Assembly (NCBI GenBank): GCA_019637435.1
Contig: JAHBVO010000002.1
Location: 1,731,294 to 1,795,293 of the forward strand
DNA: 64,000 bases
Reading direction: 5' to 3'
Source of the DNA: Candidatus Obscuribacterales bacterium
Lineage (GTDB): Bacteria; Cyanobacteriota; Vampirovibrionia; Obscuribacterales; Obscuribacteraceae
Shown here: positions 1 to 10,747 of the stretch, piece by piece
Numbering within the stretch: position 1 is the first letter of the stretch
Layout of the letters: each line of letters opens with the position of its first letter
Made by a program: the position numbers and the translations under genes
Notes under the pieces: generated by a model
Told to the model about the DNA's origin: nothing
The model's database searches: none
Seen by the model: only the letters and a program-made list of their open reading frames with translations

Positions 1-3000
1 GCAGGCGATTGCGGTTTTCGACACTCATCATCGGTTGATGCATCAAACACATCTCGAGAATTTGCGCAAAGTCTTTGGAGCGTGCCGCTGGATTCGCCTC
101 GCAAGCTTCCTTCAGCTTCTGAGCCGCTAGTGTGACGAGACGGTCTTTGTCGGCTGTTCCCACAGCCGGCATTCCGTTAGACATAATGATGTATGCAAGT
201 GCTTTTCGAGCTTCGTCTGCGCCTGTTTCTCCACTCTCCGCCTTGGTCTTCAATGTCGTGATTGCGTCGAGCTGATCTTTTTGTACTGACTGTAGCGCTT
301 GCCGCAGTGGCTCAGTCATGGCTATGTCAATGAGCGCGAGCGGGTTGTTGTTATTCAGACCCGTTCTTTCGTTGTACCTGCGGTTCGCCTCGTAGTGCGC
401 GAAGTCGCTGTCCAGAATGCGATGGTTCTGCAGCAGGTAGCTTCTCGACGAGGTTAGGAAGTTGCCTCGAACGGCCGATGACATGAGGTCGCGTTTAGCC
501 CGCTCGAAGTCTTCCATGTAATCTTTGGAGGTCGGCTCGGGACGCCTCAAAGGCAGAATAAGTTCGCGAACCCGTTTGTTTATCTCCGAGTTGGTTTCTT
601 TAGACAGTAAATCAAGATAGGTTCGCTCCAGTCCGGGCGGGTTAAGTTTAGCCATCTCTTCAAGAGCGGCGCGGCGAACCAGCGGAGGATATTTCTCTCG
701 ATCTTGAACAATGGTGCGCATGAATTCAGCATGCTTCGCTCGTTGAGCCAGATCGGTGAACTCGATTGATCCGATTGCCTTGACCGCCGCCTCACCGACA
801 AGCGGATAATCGGCCATCCCCTTAGTGGTGACGAGTTGGCTCAGGCGGTCGTGCATCGTGCGCCGCTCGCCAGCTTTGAAGTGAGTGAGATTTCCGGAAT
901 CACCGATTGAAGAATTGATCAGTGCTGGTAGCATTGACAGCACGCGAGCCTGGTTTTCCTCGTGCATGCGCTCCCTTCCCGGAATCGCATTTGGATGTTT
1001 TCGGAAGACTTCCAGATCACGTTTGAATTTCGCAACATCTGCTGCCGTGTGAGGCTCAGTAAGGACGGGTGCATCCGGTCTTACGGGTGAATCAGTAAAT
1101 TTTCGCACTCGCTCCATAATCTGGAGCCATGCATCCGGGTTGTCCTTTGCCAGGTTTGTCATGCGCTCAGGAAGCAGTCTTTCCAAACTGCGAATCATCA
1201 GATCCTCTGCGACCTGCTCTTTCGATAACCGTTCTTGTTGAGCATCGATAGCGGCTTTCAGCAATGCTTGAATCTCCGATGCCGGTCGATTCTCTCCTCT
1301 AGCCTTAGCCAACGCATCTAGAGATCCGAATGTCTTTGCGCGTAGCTGTTCCTGATCCCTGTACTTCACGCTCGTTAAGGACAGGAATGTATCGTTGACG
1401 AGGGTTTGCAGTTCTGCGGCTTGTGCACTGTGCTCCGCAGGTGGTGCATAATCCGCCAGTGCCGATGCTGATTGGAACGCAAGCAATGTTTCTGCACTGG
1501 TCGGATCTTTGTCGAGAGTCCCGGCATGCGCTTTCATGCGCGCGACGAATTGATCTTCGAGCGTCTTTCCATCGGCGCGTCTCTCAACTACCTCCGTACC
1601 AGCCTTTGAAATTTCAATCAATTGTTTTTGACGCTCTTCGGCATCGGTGAGCAGGTGCGCGAATTTAAGATCGGCTGCCAGAGCGGCTAATGGGGTTCCT
1701 TTGTTCTCTTTGCTAACTCGCTCAAGAGTTTTGAGGAGGTCTACGGAACTTACTCCGAATGAGTTAGTGCTGGACTCGTCTTCTGGTTTTCCAAACTGTG
1801 CTTTCAGTGCTTCGTGAACTCTCAACGCCTCGATCACTGCGGGGAAGCGAGGACCGTTCGAATCAACCAGAGCTCGCATTTTATCTTCTTGTGAAACCTT
1901 AGGATCGAGAAGAACGTCCTGGAGTTTTGCCGCAAAGGTTGCACCAGATACGATACCGGCACGAGAAAGCATATCGCCCAGAGCAATCATTCGAGCGGCA
2001 CTTTCGGGAGTTTTTGTATTGATGAAGTCGCTCTTCAGTGCCTCGACGACGGTCTCGCCCTTCAGTGACTTCGCGAAATTGTCCGGCAGATTTCCGTACT
2101 TGTCACGGTTTAAATAAAGCATTGCCAGGCCGGCTGCAGCACGTGCTGTTTTCGCCTCTTCCGTGTCTGCAAGCGGGGCTTTGAAGTGTTTTGACAGGTC
2201 GTTCTTGAACTTCTCGACGTCCGTTTTTTTCGCTTCCGGAGCGAGCAATTCAGCTGTTCTATCCAGGATTGTCTGAATTTCTTTTGCCGCTTCCGGCTTG
2301 AGGTGCGCTGTCATCCCCGGACCGAAACCTTTGATAGTTTCTCGCGCCGCCTTAAGTCTCTCCGGATCACCCATGTCGAAGGTGTGCAGACTCTTGCGGC
2401 TGCGCTCCATGCCCTGATTGGACAGGTCGCCGCCCATCTTGATCATCTGCGCCCAGTCTTTGATTTGCTCACTCGGGTTGCGCCGGCAAACATCGTTTGC
2501 AAGTTCGGCAAGTCGTGTCTGCGGCATCGCTGAAGGGTCGAGTTTAGACAACAAATTGGCGAGCACCAGGTCTACTCCGCCCGGCACGCGCTGTTCATCT
2601 TTGATAGCTGCGGCAAGGAACATATTCAGGTATAAACCGACATCATCCCTCGTGACGCTCCGATGTCCGTCCCGAGCGAGCACATCTTGAATGGCACCGT
2701 CTCCGGTGCGCGACAGCATCATCAACGAATAAATTGCCGCCGCCTGAACCTCGGAATTTCCTTTGAGCGAATCTCGAAATTCTTTAAGAGCTTTGACGAC
2801 TTGCTCGTCCTTGAGGGGCTGAGCGCGATCAGAATTCATTATTTCGCTCAGGCGCTTCTCGGTATCTTTGGCGGATTTGAGCGCGGCGTCCGGGATATGT
2901 TTGAGCAGTTCCCTCTTAAATGCGTCCGTCGACTGGCGGCGCTGCTGCTCTGTCATTGGTTGGGTTGGATCAAGCAGCTCTTGTGTGCGCTTCGTTATCG

Positions 3001-6000
3001 CGTTGATTGTGTCTCTGGGAGATATAACTTGAGCGAGAACATGAGCGTCGGTTTTCACATCACTCAGTGCGTCTATGTCCTGCTTCGTAAAGTGTTTGAG
3101 TTCCGAAGTTGGCTTGATTAGCTCTGCTTCGAGTCCTTTGACGATATCCGCTTTGTTGATAATTTGAGTTACGGTCTCTTTCGTATCCTTGCCGTCTTTT
3201 GTGACGGTCACCTCAAAACTTCTGCTTGCTAGCGTGTCCCGCAGCTTTCCGTTGGCATCATGATTGCCTAGACGAAGGAGCGCCAGTTTTGCCGCGACAA
3301 CCAATTCCGGATCGAGAGTCTTGCGCCAATCGGGGAAACCGGCAGCTTTCTGTGTTTCGAACTTACCGTTTTTTATCAGGTCTTGAACGACGCTCTGCGG
3401 GGGCTGAAGGTAATCTATAAGCTTGTCGCGAACACGGTTGAACTCGTTTAAATGATTTAGCCGTGTGGTGAGCTGCTCAATGTCTCTTTTTGCATCTGCA
3501 AGAGGTTTGAGCTCCGCCTCGCATCGAGCGATTTCCTTTGTATTGGGCGGTGTCTCGTTCTTCAAATGTGCAAGGTTCGCCTCAAGGCGTCCGCGTCTGG
3601 CATCTGCATCACCCGTGGTGTCAGTTTGAGTAACACCGAGGTATCGCTCTCTGGCACTTCTAAGTTGAGTTTCCAGTTCTTCCGCGCGCTTGACCGGATC
3701 CCTGTCCTCTATGTCCGATTTAATTCCGGCGAGCAAAGTATGCTTGCCCTGAGCAATGGCAAGGCGCTCCTCCGTCTCTGCAACTTTGGCTTTGAGTTCC
3801 TGAAGTTTTTCCGTCTTTGGTTTTTCTGAACCTTCCTTTTTCAGTGCCGTTTCAAGTTCGCTTTTGGCAACGAGCAAGTCTGTTTGACATTGTGTTACCC
3901 TGTCGCCCCAGCGATCTTCTTCCGCCGGCTTTTTAGCGGGATCTTTGAAACCGCCCTCCAGGAGCGCCTCTCTGTTTGTCCGATCTAGACTTTCAACTGT
4001 GGAGAGGGCTTGTCTAACCTTGTCCTCCTTATCCTTTGGCATCCCACTCTTATCATCGGTAAGCGCCTGGTCAGAGGCTTTCAGCCAGTCAGCTTCAGCT
4101 TCGAATCGAGCTCGGCGCGGATCCTGTTTTGCTGCCTGCGATAGATCCAACCCGGCAGGCGCATCCGGTGTGAGTTGGCGAGCAAGTCCGACCATATGAC
4201 CGGACATCGTGGCAATAACGCCCCATTCAGCGACCTTGAAACCATTGTGAATTGCCTTAGCGTAGCCACTTTCAGGGTGACACCAGTGGCCAGTCTTCAC
4301 CAGCGGTAAGAACTTTTCAGTTGATGGGTTGAGTATCCGTCCGAACTTCTGCCCGAACAGCAAACCGCCGCCCGCCTCGGTCAGGAAGTAAGCCGTGCGC
4401 GCGTGACCCAGGTATTCGGTGAATTTATTGCTGCCATCATGGGATCCCGCGCTCGATGTGAACATTGCGACTGGCAGACCCATGGAGAATTTTACTCCTG
4501 CGGTGCTGAGCTGCCACGCGCGTTCTGCTCTGGTGATCGCCGGCAGAGCTTTGGCGACACCACCCTCGGTGACGCGAGCCGCTGCTGTAGAGACCTGTTT
4601 CAATCCCACCTTGCCGAGCCCCGCCAGACCGACGCGAAGTCCGTTCAAGCCTTCCAGAGTCATCAAGACATCCATCGCGACTGTGACGGCCTTTTCGCCC
4701 CAATAAACAACTTGACGCTCGCCTTTGTAGCTCTGCATCTTCGCGCCGATATACAGACCCGGGCTCACTGCGGCGAGAAGAGGATTGGTATCGTCCGCCA
4801 GATTTTCTACTCTGCAAAGTTCGAATGAATCACCGCGTTTTACTGGTACCAGCGTGCCTGCTTTGTATTCTCTGGTCGGCATTTTGATGTCGCCGACTTT
4901 CGAGCCGATCACGCCGTTCCAGCGAGCGTTCTGATACGCCCAGATCGGCAAGTCCCAGAGTTCGGCCCGACGAGTTACCTTGAAAATTCCATCCTTAGTT
5001 TTCTCAACATCGAAATCCATGCCGATTAAGTTGAAATCGTGAGCCGGATCATCCTTACCGCCCTGTCTTTGATCGAATTTGAACTTCGGCGAACCGTCCG
5101 GATTGAAACCAAGTGCACCTGTCCAACGCGACCGAGGAACCTCTACGTCTTCATAAGCGAGGAGACCAACTGGATTTCCAGTAGCCTGCTCGATTTCCAT
5201 GTAGGTTGTTTTGACTCGATCCCCGTACTCTTTCAGGTATTTTTGCACCTGATCGATAGTTTCGCGATTCCCACCGGCAGCCAGTCTCAAGTCCGACGGC
5301 ATCTTCGCTATGAAAGGCGGATCTTTTGAGAAATCGATTTGGTCCTTGTCATTGCGACGCCATTCCCAGCCTTGCGGAAGTTCTATAGGGAAGCGATTGG
5401 CATCATTTTGCAGGCGCAAGTCGCTCCGTATTCCTAAGAGCGAATGAGGGTTTTGCTTGTTCAGATAAATTGCCGTATCGACGGTCCTCTGAACTTGTTT
5501 AAACATCTCAATCATCTGCAATGCAGCGCGGCGTCCCTCCGCGTCATCGAGCCCGACCTTTGCCCGATTTTCTTTTTTGTACTCCTGCGGCAAACCGAGT
5601 TCGCGTACCATTCGGTCGATGTACTTATCTTGATAGTCAGCTGCGGCCTTCTCAAAACGTTTCTGTGCATCGCCCAGCCAACGAACGGACTGGTCGAGCT
5701 TCATCAAGTCCTGATTCGACGGCAGACCTTTTTCCGGGATGTGCATGTCGAGCTTATAAACGGCTTGCGGATCCTTGAGCCACGCTTCGAACCGCTCAGG
5801 CGTCATCGGCAGCTGTGTGTGCGGGTCGAAAGGCAAGTCCACGCCGGTCTGAGCGCTAACTGCCGCTTTGCTGAGCAAATTCGCCAGCTTCTTTGTATTC
5901 GCCTCTACCGTGCCTTTCAATAGTTCTAAACAAAGACGCGATTCCGGTCCAAATACGCCTTCTTGCCGTTCTCTCTGAATGCCCTCGAGAAAGGCATTCT

Positions 6001-7849
6001 GTGCTGGATCTTTAGCATCGACGAGTTTACTCAAATGGTCGAGCATGCGGGTTTGCATGTCGAGTAAACGTCGTGAGTCTTCACTGTTAACGGCTGGTTT
6101 GTATACCTCGACAGGTCTATCTGCGATCGCGTCGGGCGTGCCTTCAGGTGCTTTCTTCTGCGCTTCGGCGCGAAAATCAGTGCGACCTGTCAATTCTTGA
6201 ATGGTACCGTTGACGATGCGCTCTACTCGACCTCCGCCAACGGAGATCTCGCCGTCTATTCTTCCTGGAATGTCTCTTCCTTCGCTATCTTTGCCTGTGA
6301 AAAAGGCGATGCCGTCTTTGACCTGGCGGGTCCATGCGTTGCCGTCAGCGTCTTGAAACCCCGTAACGCGGCGCGGATTGGTTTTATCAAAATCAAAAGC
6401 GAGCGTCTTGTCTCCAGGGAAAAGAAATTTTTTCGTCTGTCCCAGCTCGTTCAATTCGACCTGCAAGCCGGGAATTGATTCGTAGGCGTTGTAAACCTTG
6501 AATGCTGTCTTGGAAGAGTCCGAAATCTGTAAGCTCACTGCGAATTTGTTGTCGCGCGGAGTTCCACCGATTACTCCTCCGTTGAATTCGACAACTTTTC
6601 CGGGACTTGTCTTTGCAATTTCAGCGTTTATGTCGGCAAGCAACTTCGTGACAGCTTTGTGTCCGCCTAGCTGGAAGGCCAGTTTAACTGCGCTGACTAC
6701 TTCCTGATCCCTGTTTGAACGTATCTCGGCATTGCCTTCACCCGCGGTGGCGTTGGCATTGAGATTGGCAATCTTAGCGGGCGCCTCTTTAATCAGCTGT
6801 TCATCAGCCTGTCGATTTGGATCTCTTAGAACTTCGGGTGGCTTCGCACCCTCTGTCGCGGTTTCTACCTGCTGTGCAGTTGACTCGCTCTCCTCCTCTG
6901 CTACTGCTGGTGGTGCCGTAATTCTGGCATCGTATACAGTATCTCCACCCCTGGTCGACTTCTCGGAAACCTGTGATATCCCACCCTCAAGTGGAGGGTC
7001 AAAAATTACGGATCTGCTCCCGTCCCTCTGGTATAGAACGGTAGACTTCGTGCCGTCTGAAACCGTCTCTCGCTGAAATGTCCTGCCTCGTGAGTCTAAT
7101 GGACTAAACTGAGTAATCTTCGTTCCATCTGTGATTTCGATTCTCTTATCACCGTTTGCGAAAATCGTCATCAGATTGCCGCTCTGATCCATCGCCGTGA
7201 TGACTGGCGGCATTTTGAACTCTGCGCGTTCAACTTCTGTAAGAGTCTTCGTTCCGGAGGCTGTTTTGATAGTCAGACTGCCTGCCGGATTCTGTGCTGT
7301 CGGAGCGGTGACTTCGATTGTTTCAATCTTCTCGCCGTTGTAACTTGGGGCCTGCTCCGGCGCCTTGGAGAAGTCTGTTCGGACGCCGTTTTTCCCGCGA
7401 ACCTGCACTGCGTGCGGAAATTCGAAAGACACCGCGCTGCCGAGCGAGCCGTCGGTAATCGGTTTGGTTTTAAGTCCCAGCTTCCCCAGATCTATCGAGT
7501 CAACGCTCTGCAGGCGTGTTTTCAAGCTCTCTTGCGTTTCAATCTGTTTAAACAGTTCCGCGATCTGCAGCAAAAGATCTGGCTTGAGTGGCTCGTCCCC
7601 AGTTTTGTCGCCAGTTTTGTTCCCAGTTTTTTCGCCAGGCGAGTCTGCTCCGTTTGACGTAACTATCTTTTCTTGCTCGCCAGGGAGTTGTGCGGCAGGG
7701 AGCTGTTCCGGTTTTCCGTCGTCGGTTTCCGCACCGAGCTTTAGAGAAGCGGATGTTGTTTCGTCTAGCTTGGTGTCAACCTGGTCTGTAGTTGAATCTT
7801 CGATTTCCGTTTGCGGCTCGTTTTTCTTACGAGGGTCGGCATTGGTCAT
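1..7849 (-). CDS. Giant alpha-helical protein, 3' end beyond window (at least 2616 aa)
   Basis: The minus strand is open without a stop from the ATG at 7849 to the left edge, so at least 2616 codons are present and the C-terminus is missing. A stop lies at 7877-7879 in frame, so this is the first ATG; no good ribosome site is visible. The first ~95 residues are acidic and low in complexity, with no signal peptide. A beta-rich part follows around 460-560. Glycine/alanine-rich hydrophobic helices lie near 1050-1172, and a charged coiled coil rich in Glu/Lys/Leu spans about 1241-1481. The rest is alpha-solenoid-like; residues ~2330-2440 look like HEAT repeats. I do not recognise the family. It is divergent from the exported TPR gene at 8032. 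The organisation recalls large scaffold or surface-effector proteins, but that is a guess. Confidence 0.9.
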   Translation of the reverse strand, partial: MTNADPRKKNEPQTEIEDSTTDQVDTKLDETTSASLKLGAETDDGKPEQLPAAQLPGEQEKIVTSNGADSPGEKTGNKTGDKTGDEPLKPDLLLQIAELFKQIETQESLKTRLQSVDSIDLGKLGLKTKPITDGSLGSAVSFEFPHAVQVRGKNGVRTDFSKAPEQAPSYNGEKIETIEVTAPTAQNPAGSLTIKTASGTKTLTEVERAEFKMPPVITAMDQSGNLMTIFANGDKRIEITDGTKITQFSPLDSRGRTFQRETVSDGTKSTVLYQRDGSRSVIFDPPLEGGISQVSEKSTRGGDTVYDARITAPPAVAEEESESTAQQVETATEGAKPPEVLRDPNRQADEQLIKEAPAKIANLNANATAGEGNAEIRSNRDQEVVSAVKLAFQLGGHKAVTKLLADINAEIAKTSPGKVVEFNGGVIGGTPRDNKFAVSLQISDSSKTAFKVYNAYESIPGLQVELNELGQTKKFLFPGDKTLAFDFDKTNPRRVTGFQDADGNAWTRQVKDGIAFFTGKDSEGRDIPGRIDGEISVGGGRVERIVNGTIQELTGRTDFRAEAQKKAPEGTPDAIADRPVEVYKPAVNSEDSRRLLDMQTRMLDHLSKLVDAKDPAQNAFLEGIQRERQEGVFGPESRLCLELLKGTVEANTKKLANLLSKAAVSAQTGVDLPFDPHTQLPMTPERFEAWLKDPQAVYKLDMHIPEKGLPSNQDLMKLDQSVRWLGDAQKRFEKAAADYQDKYIDRMVRELGLPQEYKKENRAKVGLDDAEGRRAALQMIEMFKQVQRTVDTAIYLNKQNPHSLLGIRSDLRLQNDANRFPIELPQGWEWRRNDKDQIDFSKDPPFIAKMPSDLRLAAGGNRETIDQVQKYLKEYGDRVKTTYMEIEQATGNPVGLLAYEDVEVPRSRWTGALGFNPDGSPKFKFDQRQGGKDDPAHDFNLIGMDFDVEKTKDGIFKVTRRAELWDLPIWAYQNARWNGVIGSKVGDIKMPTREYKAGTLVPVKRGDSFELCRVENLADDTNPLLAAVSPGLYIGAKMQSYKGERQVVYWGEKAVTVAMDVLMTLEGLNGLRVGLAGLGKVGLKQVSTAAARVTEGGVAKALPAITRAERAWQLSTAGVKFSMGLPVAMFTSSAGSHDGSNKFTEYLGHARTAYFLTEAGGGLLFGQKFGRILNPSTEKFLPLVKTGHWCHPESGYAKAIHNGFKVAEWGVIATMSGHMVGLARQLTPDAPAGLDLSQAAKQDPRRARFEAEADWLKASDQALTDDKSGMPKDKEDKVRQALSTVESLDRTNREALLEGGFKDPAKKPAEEDRWGDRVTQCQTDLLVAKSELETALKKEGSEKPKTEKLQELKAKVAETEERLAIAQGKHTLLAGIKSDIEDRDPVKRAEELETQLRSARERYLGVTQTDTTGDADARRGRLEANLAHLKNETPPNTKEIARCEAELKPLADAKRDIEQLTTRLNHLNEFNRVRDKLIDYLQPPQSVVQDLIKNGKFETQKAAGFPDWRKTLDPELVVAAKLALLRLGNHDANGKLRDTLASRSFEVTVTKDGKDTKETVTQIINKADIVKGLEAELIKPTSELKHFTKQDIDALSDVKTDAHVLAQVISPRDTINAITKRTQELLDPTQPMTEQQRRQSTDAFKRELLKHIPDAALKSAKDTEKRLSEIMNSDRAQPLKDEQVVKALKEFRDSLKGNSEVQAAAIYSLMMLSRTGDGAIQDVLARDGHRSVTRDDVGLYLNMFLAAAIKDEQRVPGGVDLVLANLLSKLDPSAMPQTRLAELANDVCRRNPSEQIKDWAQMIKMGGDLSNQGMERSRKSLHTFDMGDPERLKAARETIKGFGPGMTAHLKPEAAKEIQTILDRTAELLAPEAKKTDVEKFKNDLSKHFKAPLADTEEAKTARAAAGLAMLYLNRDKYGNLPDNFAKSLKGETVVEALKSDFINTKTPESAARMIALGDMLSRAGIVSGATFAAKLQDVLLDPKVSQEDKMRALVDSNGPRFPAVIEALRVHEALKAQFGKPEDESSTNSFGVSSVDLLKTLERVSKENKGTPLAALAADLKFAHLLTDAEERQKQLIEISKAGTEVVERRADGKTLEDQFVARMKAHAGTLDKDPTSAETLLAFQSASALADYAPPAEHSAQAAELQTLVNDTFLSLTSVKYRDQEQLRAKTFGSLDALAKARGENRPASEIQALLKAAIDAQQERLSKEQVAEDLMIRSLERLLPERMTNLAKDNPDAWLQIMERVRKFTDSPVRPDAPVLTEPHTAADVAKFKRDLEVFRKHPNAIPGRERMHEENQARVLSMLPALINSSIGDSGNLTHFKAGERRTMHDRLSQLVTTKGMADYPLVGEAAVKAIGSIEFTDLAQRAKHAEFMRTIVQDREKYPPLVRRAALEEMAKLNPPGLERTYLDLLSKETNSEINKRVRELILPLRRPEPTSKDYMEDFERAKRDLMSSAVRGNFLTSSRSYLLQNHRILDSDFAHYEANRRYNERTGLNNNNPLALIDIAMTEPLRQALQSVQKDQLDAITTLKTKAESGETGADEARKALAYIIMSNGMPAVGTADKDRLVTLAAQKLKEACEANPAARSKDFAQILEMCLMHQPMMSVENRNRL

Positions 7850-8031
7850 GTTGCGGCTTACCCGGGGAGAGATGGCTCATGTAAAAATGTACCCGCACAG
7901 GCTTATAGATTGGACAGGCAAGCGCGGATTAACCTTTGTGGTATTCGTAATATCAAAACCCAGATATCGACCAAGAAGTCTGGGAATAAAGATTGAGCAA
8001 CAGAGACCGACCTCGAGGTCATCCGGAGACG

Positions 8032-8952
8032 ATGAGAAAATTTAAGCTTGGGAGCCGCTCACGACTGTGTTTATGCACAGTTGCGGCTTCGGTTGCTGCT
8101 GTTTTCATCTACTCTCCTGTTCGGTCCCTCGAAGGAAAAACAGCTAGCACTCATCACTCGCACCGAAATCCGCACATGAAGGAGGGAATCTTACTCTACA
8201 AGCGAGGCAATTTCCGAGACTCGATGACTGAATTTGCCCAGGCTTTGAACTCTGAGTTCGACAATGCCACGTTGCACTACTACATGGCGAATTCTCTTGT
8301 CGGTATGCGACAGAGGGAGGCTGCTATCAGAGAGTTTCGCATTGCCTATGCGCTGGCGCCGAAGGAAGAGGCTGGGATGCTCGCACACCTGGCGCTCTCA
8401 TACATGGGCGCGGACAATTACGATGACAATGTAACTAAGCGTGCTGAGCCAAAGAAGGACGCAAAGCAAGAGCCGAAGATCGATCCAGTCTTCGAAAAAT
8501 CTCTTGAAGTGTTGAGGAAACAGGCTGCTGATGCAGCATTTGATGTGAAGAACCTATCGCCGAAAGAAGTTGAGATGGTTCGGGTCCAGGACGAAAATAT
8601 CACTAAATCTAGAAATGCCGTAGTGGATGCGCTGCTGCGAGCCAACCCTGAAGACCTGCATTTGACTTCCGAAGCCATGAATCATTTGAATCAAACTAAG
8701 CGACTGATAGAAGAGAAAAATCGTCGGATGGGCAACGTTATTAAAAAGTCCAGCGGCGTGACTGATACGGCTGATTCTTTGAAAACTTTGATGATGGAGA
8801 AAAATTCTAAAAGCGCACCAAAGCTCGATCCACGCGGCACGAATCTGTACATTAGGAACTACAGTGCTCCATCATCCAAATCGCCGAAAGCGTCAGGTGC
8901 GACCAAACCATCTTCAAGCGAATCTAGTTCGGTTAAGAAGTCAGTTCCGTAA
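8032..8952 (+). CDS. Exported TPR-repeat protein
   Basis: A 306-residue protein. The ATG at 8032 is chosen over an in-frame TTG at 7993 because GGAGA sits about 5 bases upstream and the first ~33 residues then form a Sec-type signal: basic MRKFKLGSRSR followed by an Ala/Val core. Residues ~55-125 form tetratricopeptide-like helices (a run on 'alone in the chain' positions such as LLYKRGNFRDSMTEF and AIREFRIAYALAP). The C-terminal third is Lys/Ser-rich and probably disordered. TPRs usually mediate protein binding; no partner is known. The stop codon is one base from the stop of the convergent gene at 8954. Function unknown. Confidence 0.8.
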   Translation: MRKFKLGSRSRLCLCTVAASVAAVFIYSPVRSLEGKTASTHHSHRNPHMKEGILLYKRGNFRDSMTEFAQALNSEFDNATLHYYMANSLVGMRQREAAIREFRIAYALAPKEEAGMLAHLALSYMGADNYDDNVTKRAEPKKDAKQEPKIDPVFEKSLEVLRKQAADAAFDVKNLSPKEVEMVRVQDENITKSRNAVVDALLRANPEDLHLTSEAMNHLNQTKRLIEEKNRRMGNVIKKSSGVTDTADSLKTLMMEKNSKSAPKLDPRGTNLYIRNYSAPSSKSPKASGATKPSSSESSSVKKSVP

Positions 8953-8953
8953 C

Positions 8954-9721
8954 TTAGAGATCGTACGAATTGTCATCGCCGGCAGGGGACGGAATCTTGG
9001 AAGATGATCTGTCCGGATGTCCCATTTTGTCTGGATGCGTTGGCTTAGCAGTATCAACTTCGTGCTTTGGCGCGTCGAATGTTCCAGTTTCCTCTGTGAA
9101 ATATGGGCGCGATTGGGTTTTCACCTTGTCACCAGGGATAGTGGCATCAACCTTCGCGGCGTCCGTGGTTTCTGCTGGCGCAACTGCGGCGCCCAGTTGT
9201 TGCGGCTGGTCTATTTGTGCTGGTTTTGCAGTAGTAACGCTCTCACTCTCTGCTGAAGTGTCGTCGGCAACTTTCGGTTTACTATCCTGATCGTCTTCGG
9301 CCTTTTGCAGGTATTTGTAGATGATTTCTTTGTCCTGGCGGTCGCCTGTTTTTGCAATTTGTTTTAACGCAGACATGGTTCCCTCACTGGGAAACATCGC
9401 TGCGTACTTTGCGGCCAGGTCAGTGTTGACGAGCGTCTTCATAGCCAGAATCGCCATGCGCTTACTCGTATCATTACCCATCAAATGAGGAATGAATCGC
9501 TCCACAGTTTGAGCTTCTTGCAGTTTAATCTGTTGTTGATTGTATTGGTATGTGCACAACAAGGCGCTCAAGGCAATAGCCATACCGGAGATAATTGGAC
9601 TGATCGCGGAAATCTTGTCCCACAAATCCCTCTTCTTGCTTGCTGCTGCGTACTCTGCCAGGATTTTTTCCTGCCGTTCTTCCAGCCGTAGAAGTGCTTC
9701 TTTGATTTCTTGATCGTCCAT
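8954..9721 (-). CDS. Single-span membrane protein with acidic tail, unknown
   Basis: A 255-residue protein. The ATG at 9721 has GGAG 8 bases upstream and is preferred over the in-frame GTG at 9730. A short N-terminal coiled coil (EALLRLEERQEKILAEY) precedes one hydrophobic span around residues 45-62 and a helical part at ~70-140 that resembles one or two ARM/HEAT-type helices. The last ~110 residues are rich in Asp, Glu, Pro and Thr and probably disordered. No enzyme motif is seen. The gene converges on the TPR gene with a 1-bp gap, so the two share a termination zone. Confidence 0.7.
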   Translation of the reverse strand: MDDQEIKEALLRLEERQEKILAEYAAASKKRDLWDKISAISPIISGMAIALSALLCTYQYNQQQIKLQEAQTVERFIPHLMGNDTSKRMAILAMKTLVNTDLAAKYAAMFPSEGTMSALKQIAKTGDRQDKEIIYKYLQKAEDDQDSKPKVADDTSAESESVTTAKPAQIDQPQQLGAAVAPAETTDAAKVDATIPGDKVKTQSRPYFTEETGTFDAPKHEVDTAKPTHPDKMGHPDRSSSKIPSPAGDDNSYDL

Positions 9722-9916
9722 TGATTCCACTCCGCTTGCAGTGACTCTTAAGCGAGTCTGTCCAGACTAACACGTGCGAAGTGGCTAAATTTCTAATTGA
9801 AGTTATGTTCTCAAGATATCTTCAATTAGCTTGAAAGGGCTGAAAGGTAAGACTGTTTTGGCATTACGGCATCTATTAAGCTTCGGTGAACGATTATTTT
9901 GCAATGCTTTTACGTT

Positions 9917-10513
9917 TCAAGCTTGAGCGATAGCCATCAGCAACGCGATTGCGAGCCCAAGTAGGAACATCAGACCAAGGCTCCAGTAAAGCTCAATCAT
10001 ACATGCCAGAGATAGCTCTCGGAATCTATAGATGAAAAATCCTGTAAGAGTGCAGAGTAAAAAGTTAGCGATTACAAAAGGCGGTCCATAGGCAATTGCG
10101 ATGGCCTGCTTGAGATATGGTATCGCATCTGGTGGTACTAGATTGGCAGCTATCGAAATGGCTACGCAGATAGCCAAAATCAAGCCACCAAACATGGTGT
10201 TACTTATCAGCCGACCACGTACTAAACGGCGAGCAGCGAACATTTGGACGAATGTAGTGGCGAGATAATGCGTAATCAGCAATGCCGCCCCAATTCTCAC
10301 GCTCAACATAGCCGGACCCTGGGAGGGCTGCCCGTCCGGGGGAGGTTGCAACGCGGGAAACGAGGTGAAGTGCAGAATCATTGCGAGGACGAACCAGGAG
10401 AAAATTACTGCGCTCAAGATAAAGATCAAGCGCTGAATGATCACCCTGACCGTGTCTTCCTGGCGGTCCGCAAAGTTCTGAATACTGGGTGGAGCGTTGG
10501 TTGACGACGACAT
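9917..10513 (-). CDS. Polytopic membrane protein, five predicted spans, unknown
   Basis: A 198-residue protein with five hydrophobic stretches at about 26-48, 70-92, 105-126, 137-162 and 170-195. A Pro/Gly-rich loop (residues 55-68) lies between the first two. No transporter or enzyme signature is recognised. The ATG at 10513 gives a short Ser/Thr/Asn-rich cytoplasmic leader before the first span; the ribosome site is weak. It is transcribed divergently from the patatin gene at 10748, and the 234-bp gap must hold both promoters. Confidence 0.7.
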   Translation of the reverse strand: MSSSTNAPPSIQNFADRQEDTVRVIIQRLIFILSAVIFSWFVLAMILHFTSFPALQPPPDGQPSQGPAMLSVRIGAALLITHYLATTFVQMFAARRLVRGRLISNTMFGGLILAICVAISIAANLVPPDAIPYLKQAIAIAYGPPFVIANFLLCTLTGFFIYRFRELSLACMIELYWSLGLMFLLGLAIALLMAIAQA

Positions 10514-10747
10514 ATCCGATGCTGGTACTGAGGTATAAGCTTTGTTGTGTTCGTCTACAATAAGCGACCGTTTTGTCGGAACTGAAATTCAAAAGTACTC
10601 GGTCTCATTGAACCGCACAAGTATGACACACGGCGTTATTCGGCACATCCGGAGCGTCCAAAATTTTTCTGGAGCTATTAACGACTCACAATAGTTGTTA
10701 TAGGATAGACTGGGATAAGGATTTAGGAACTCAGAGAGACAGGCAGC

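Noticed and set aside
7365..8045. 226-codon plus-strand ORF
   Set aside because: Antisense to the head of the 2616-codon gene; Ser/Pro-rich and without a ribosome site.
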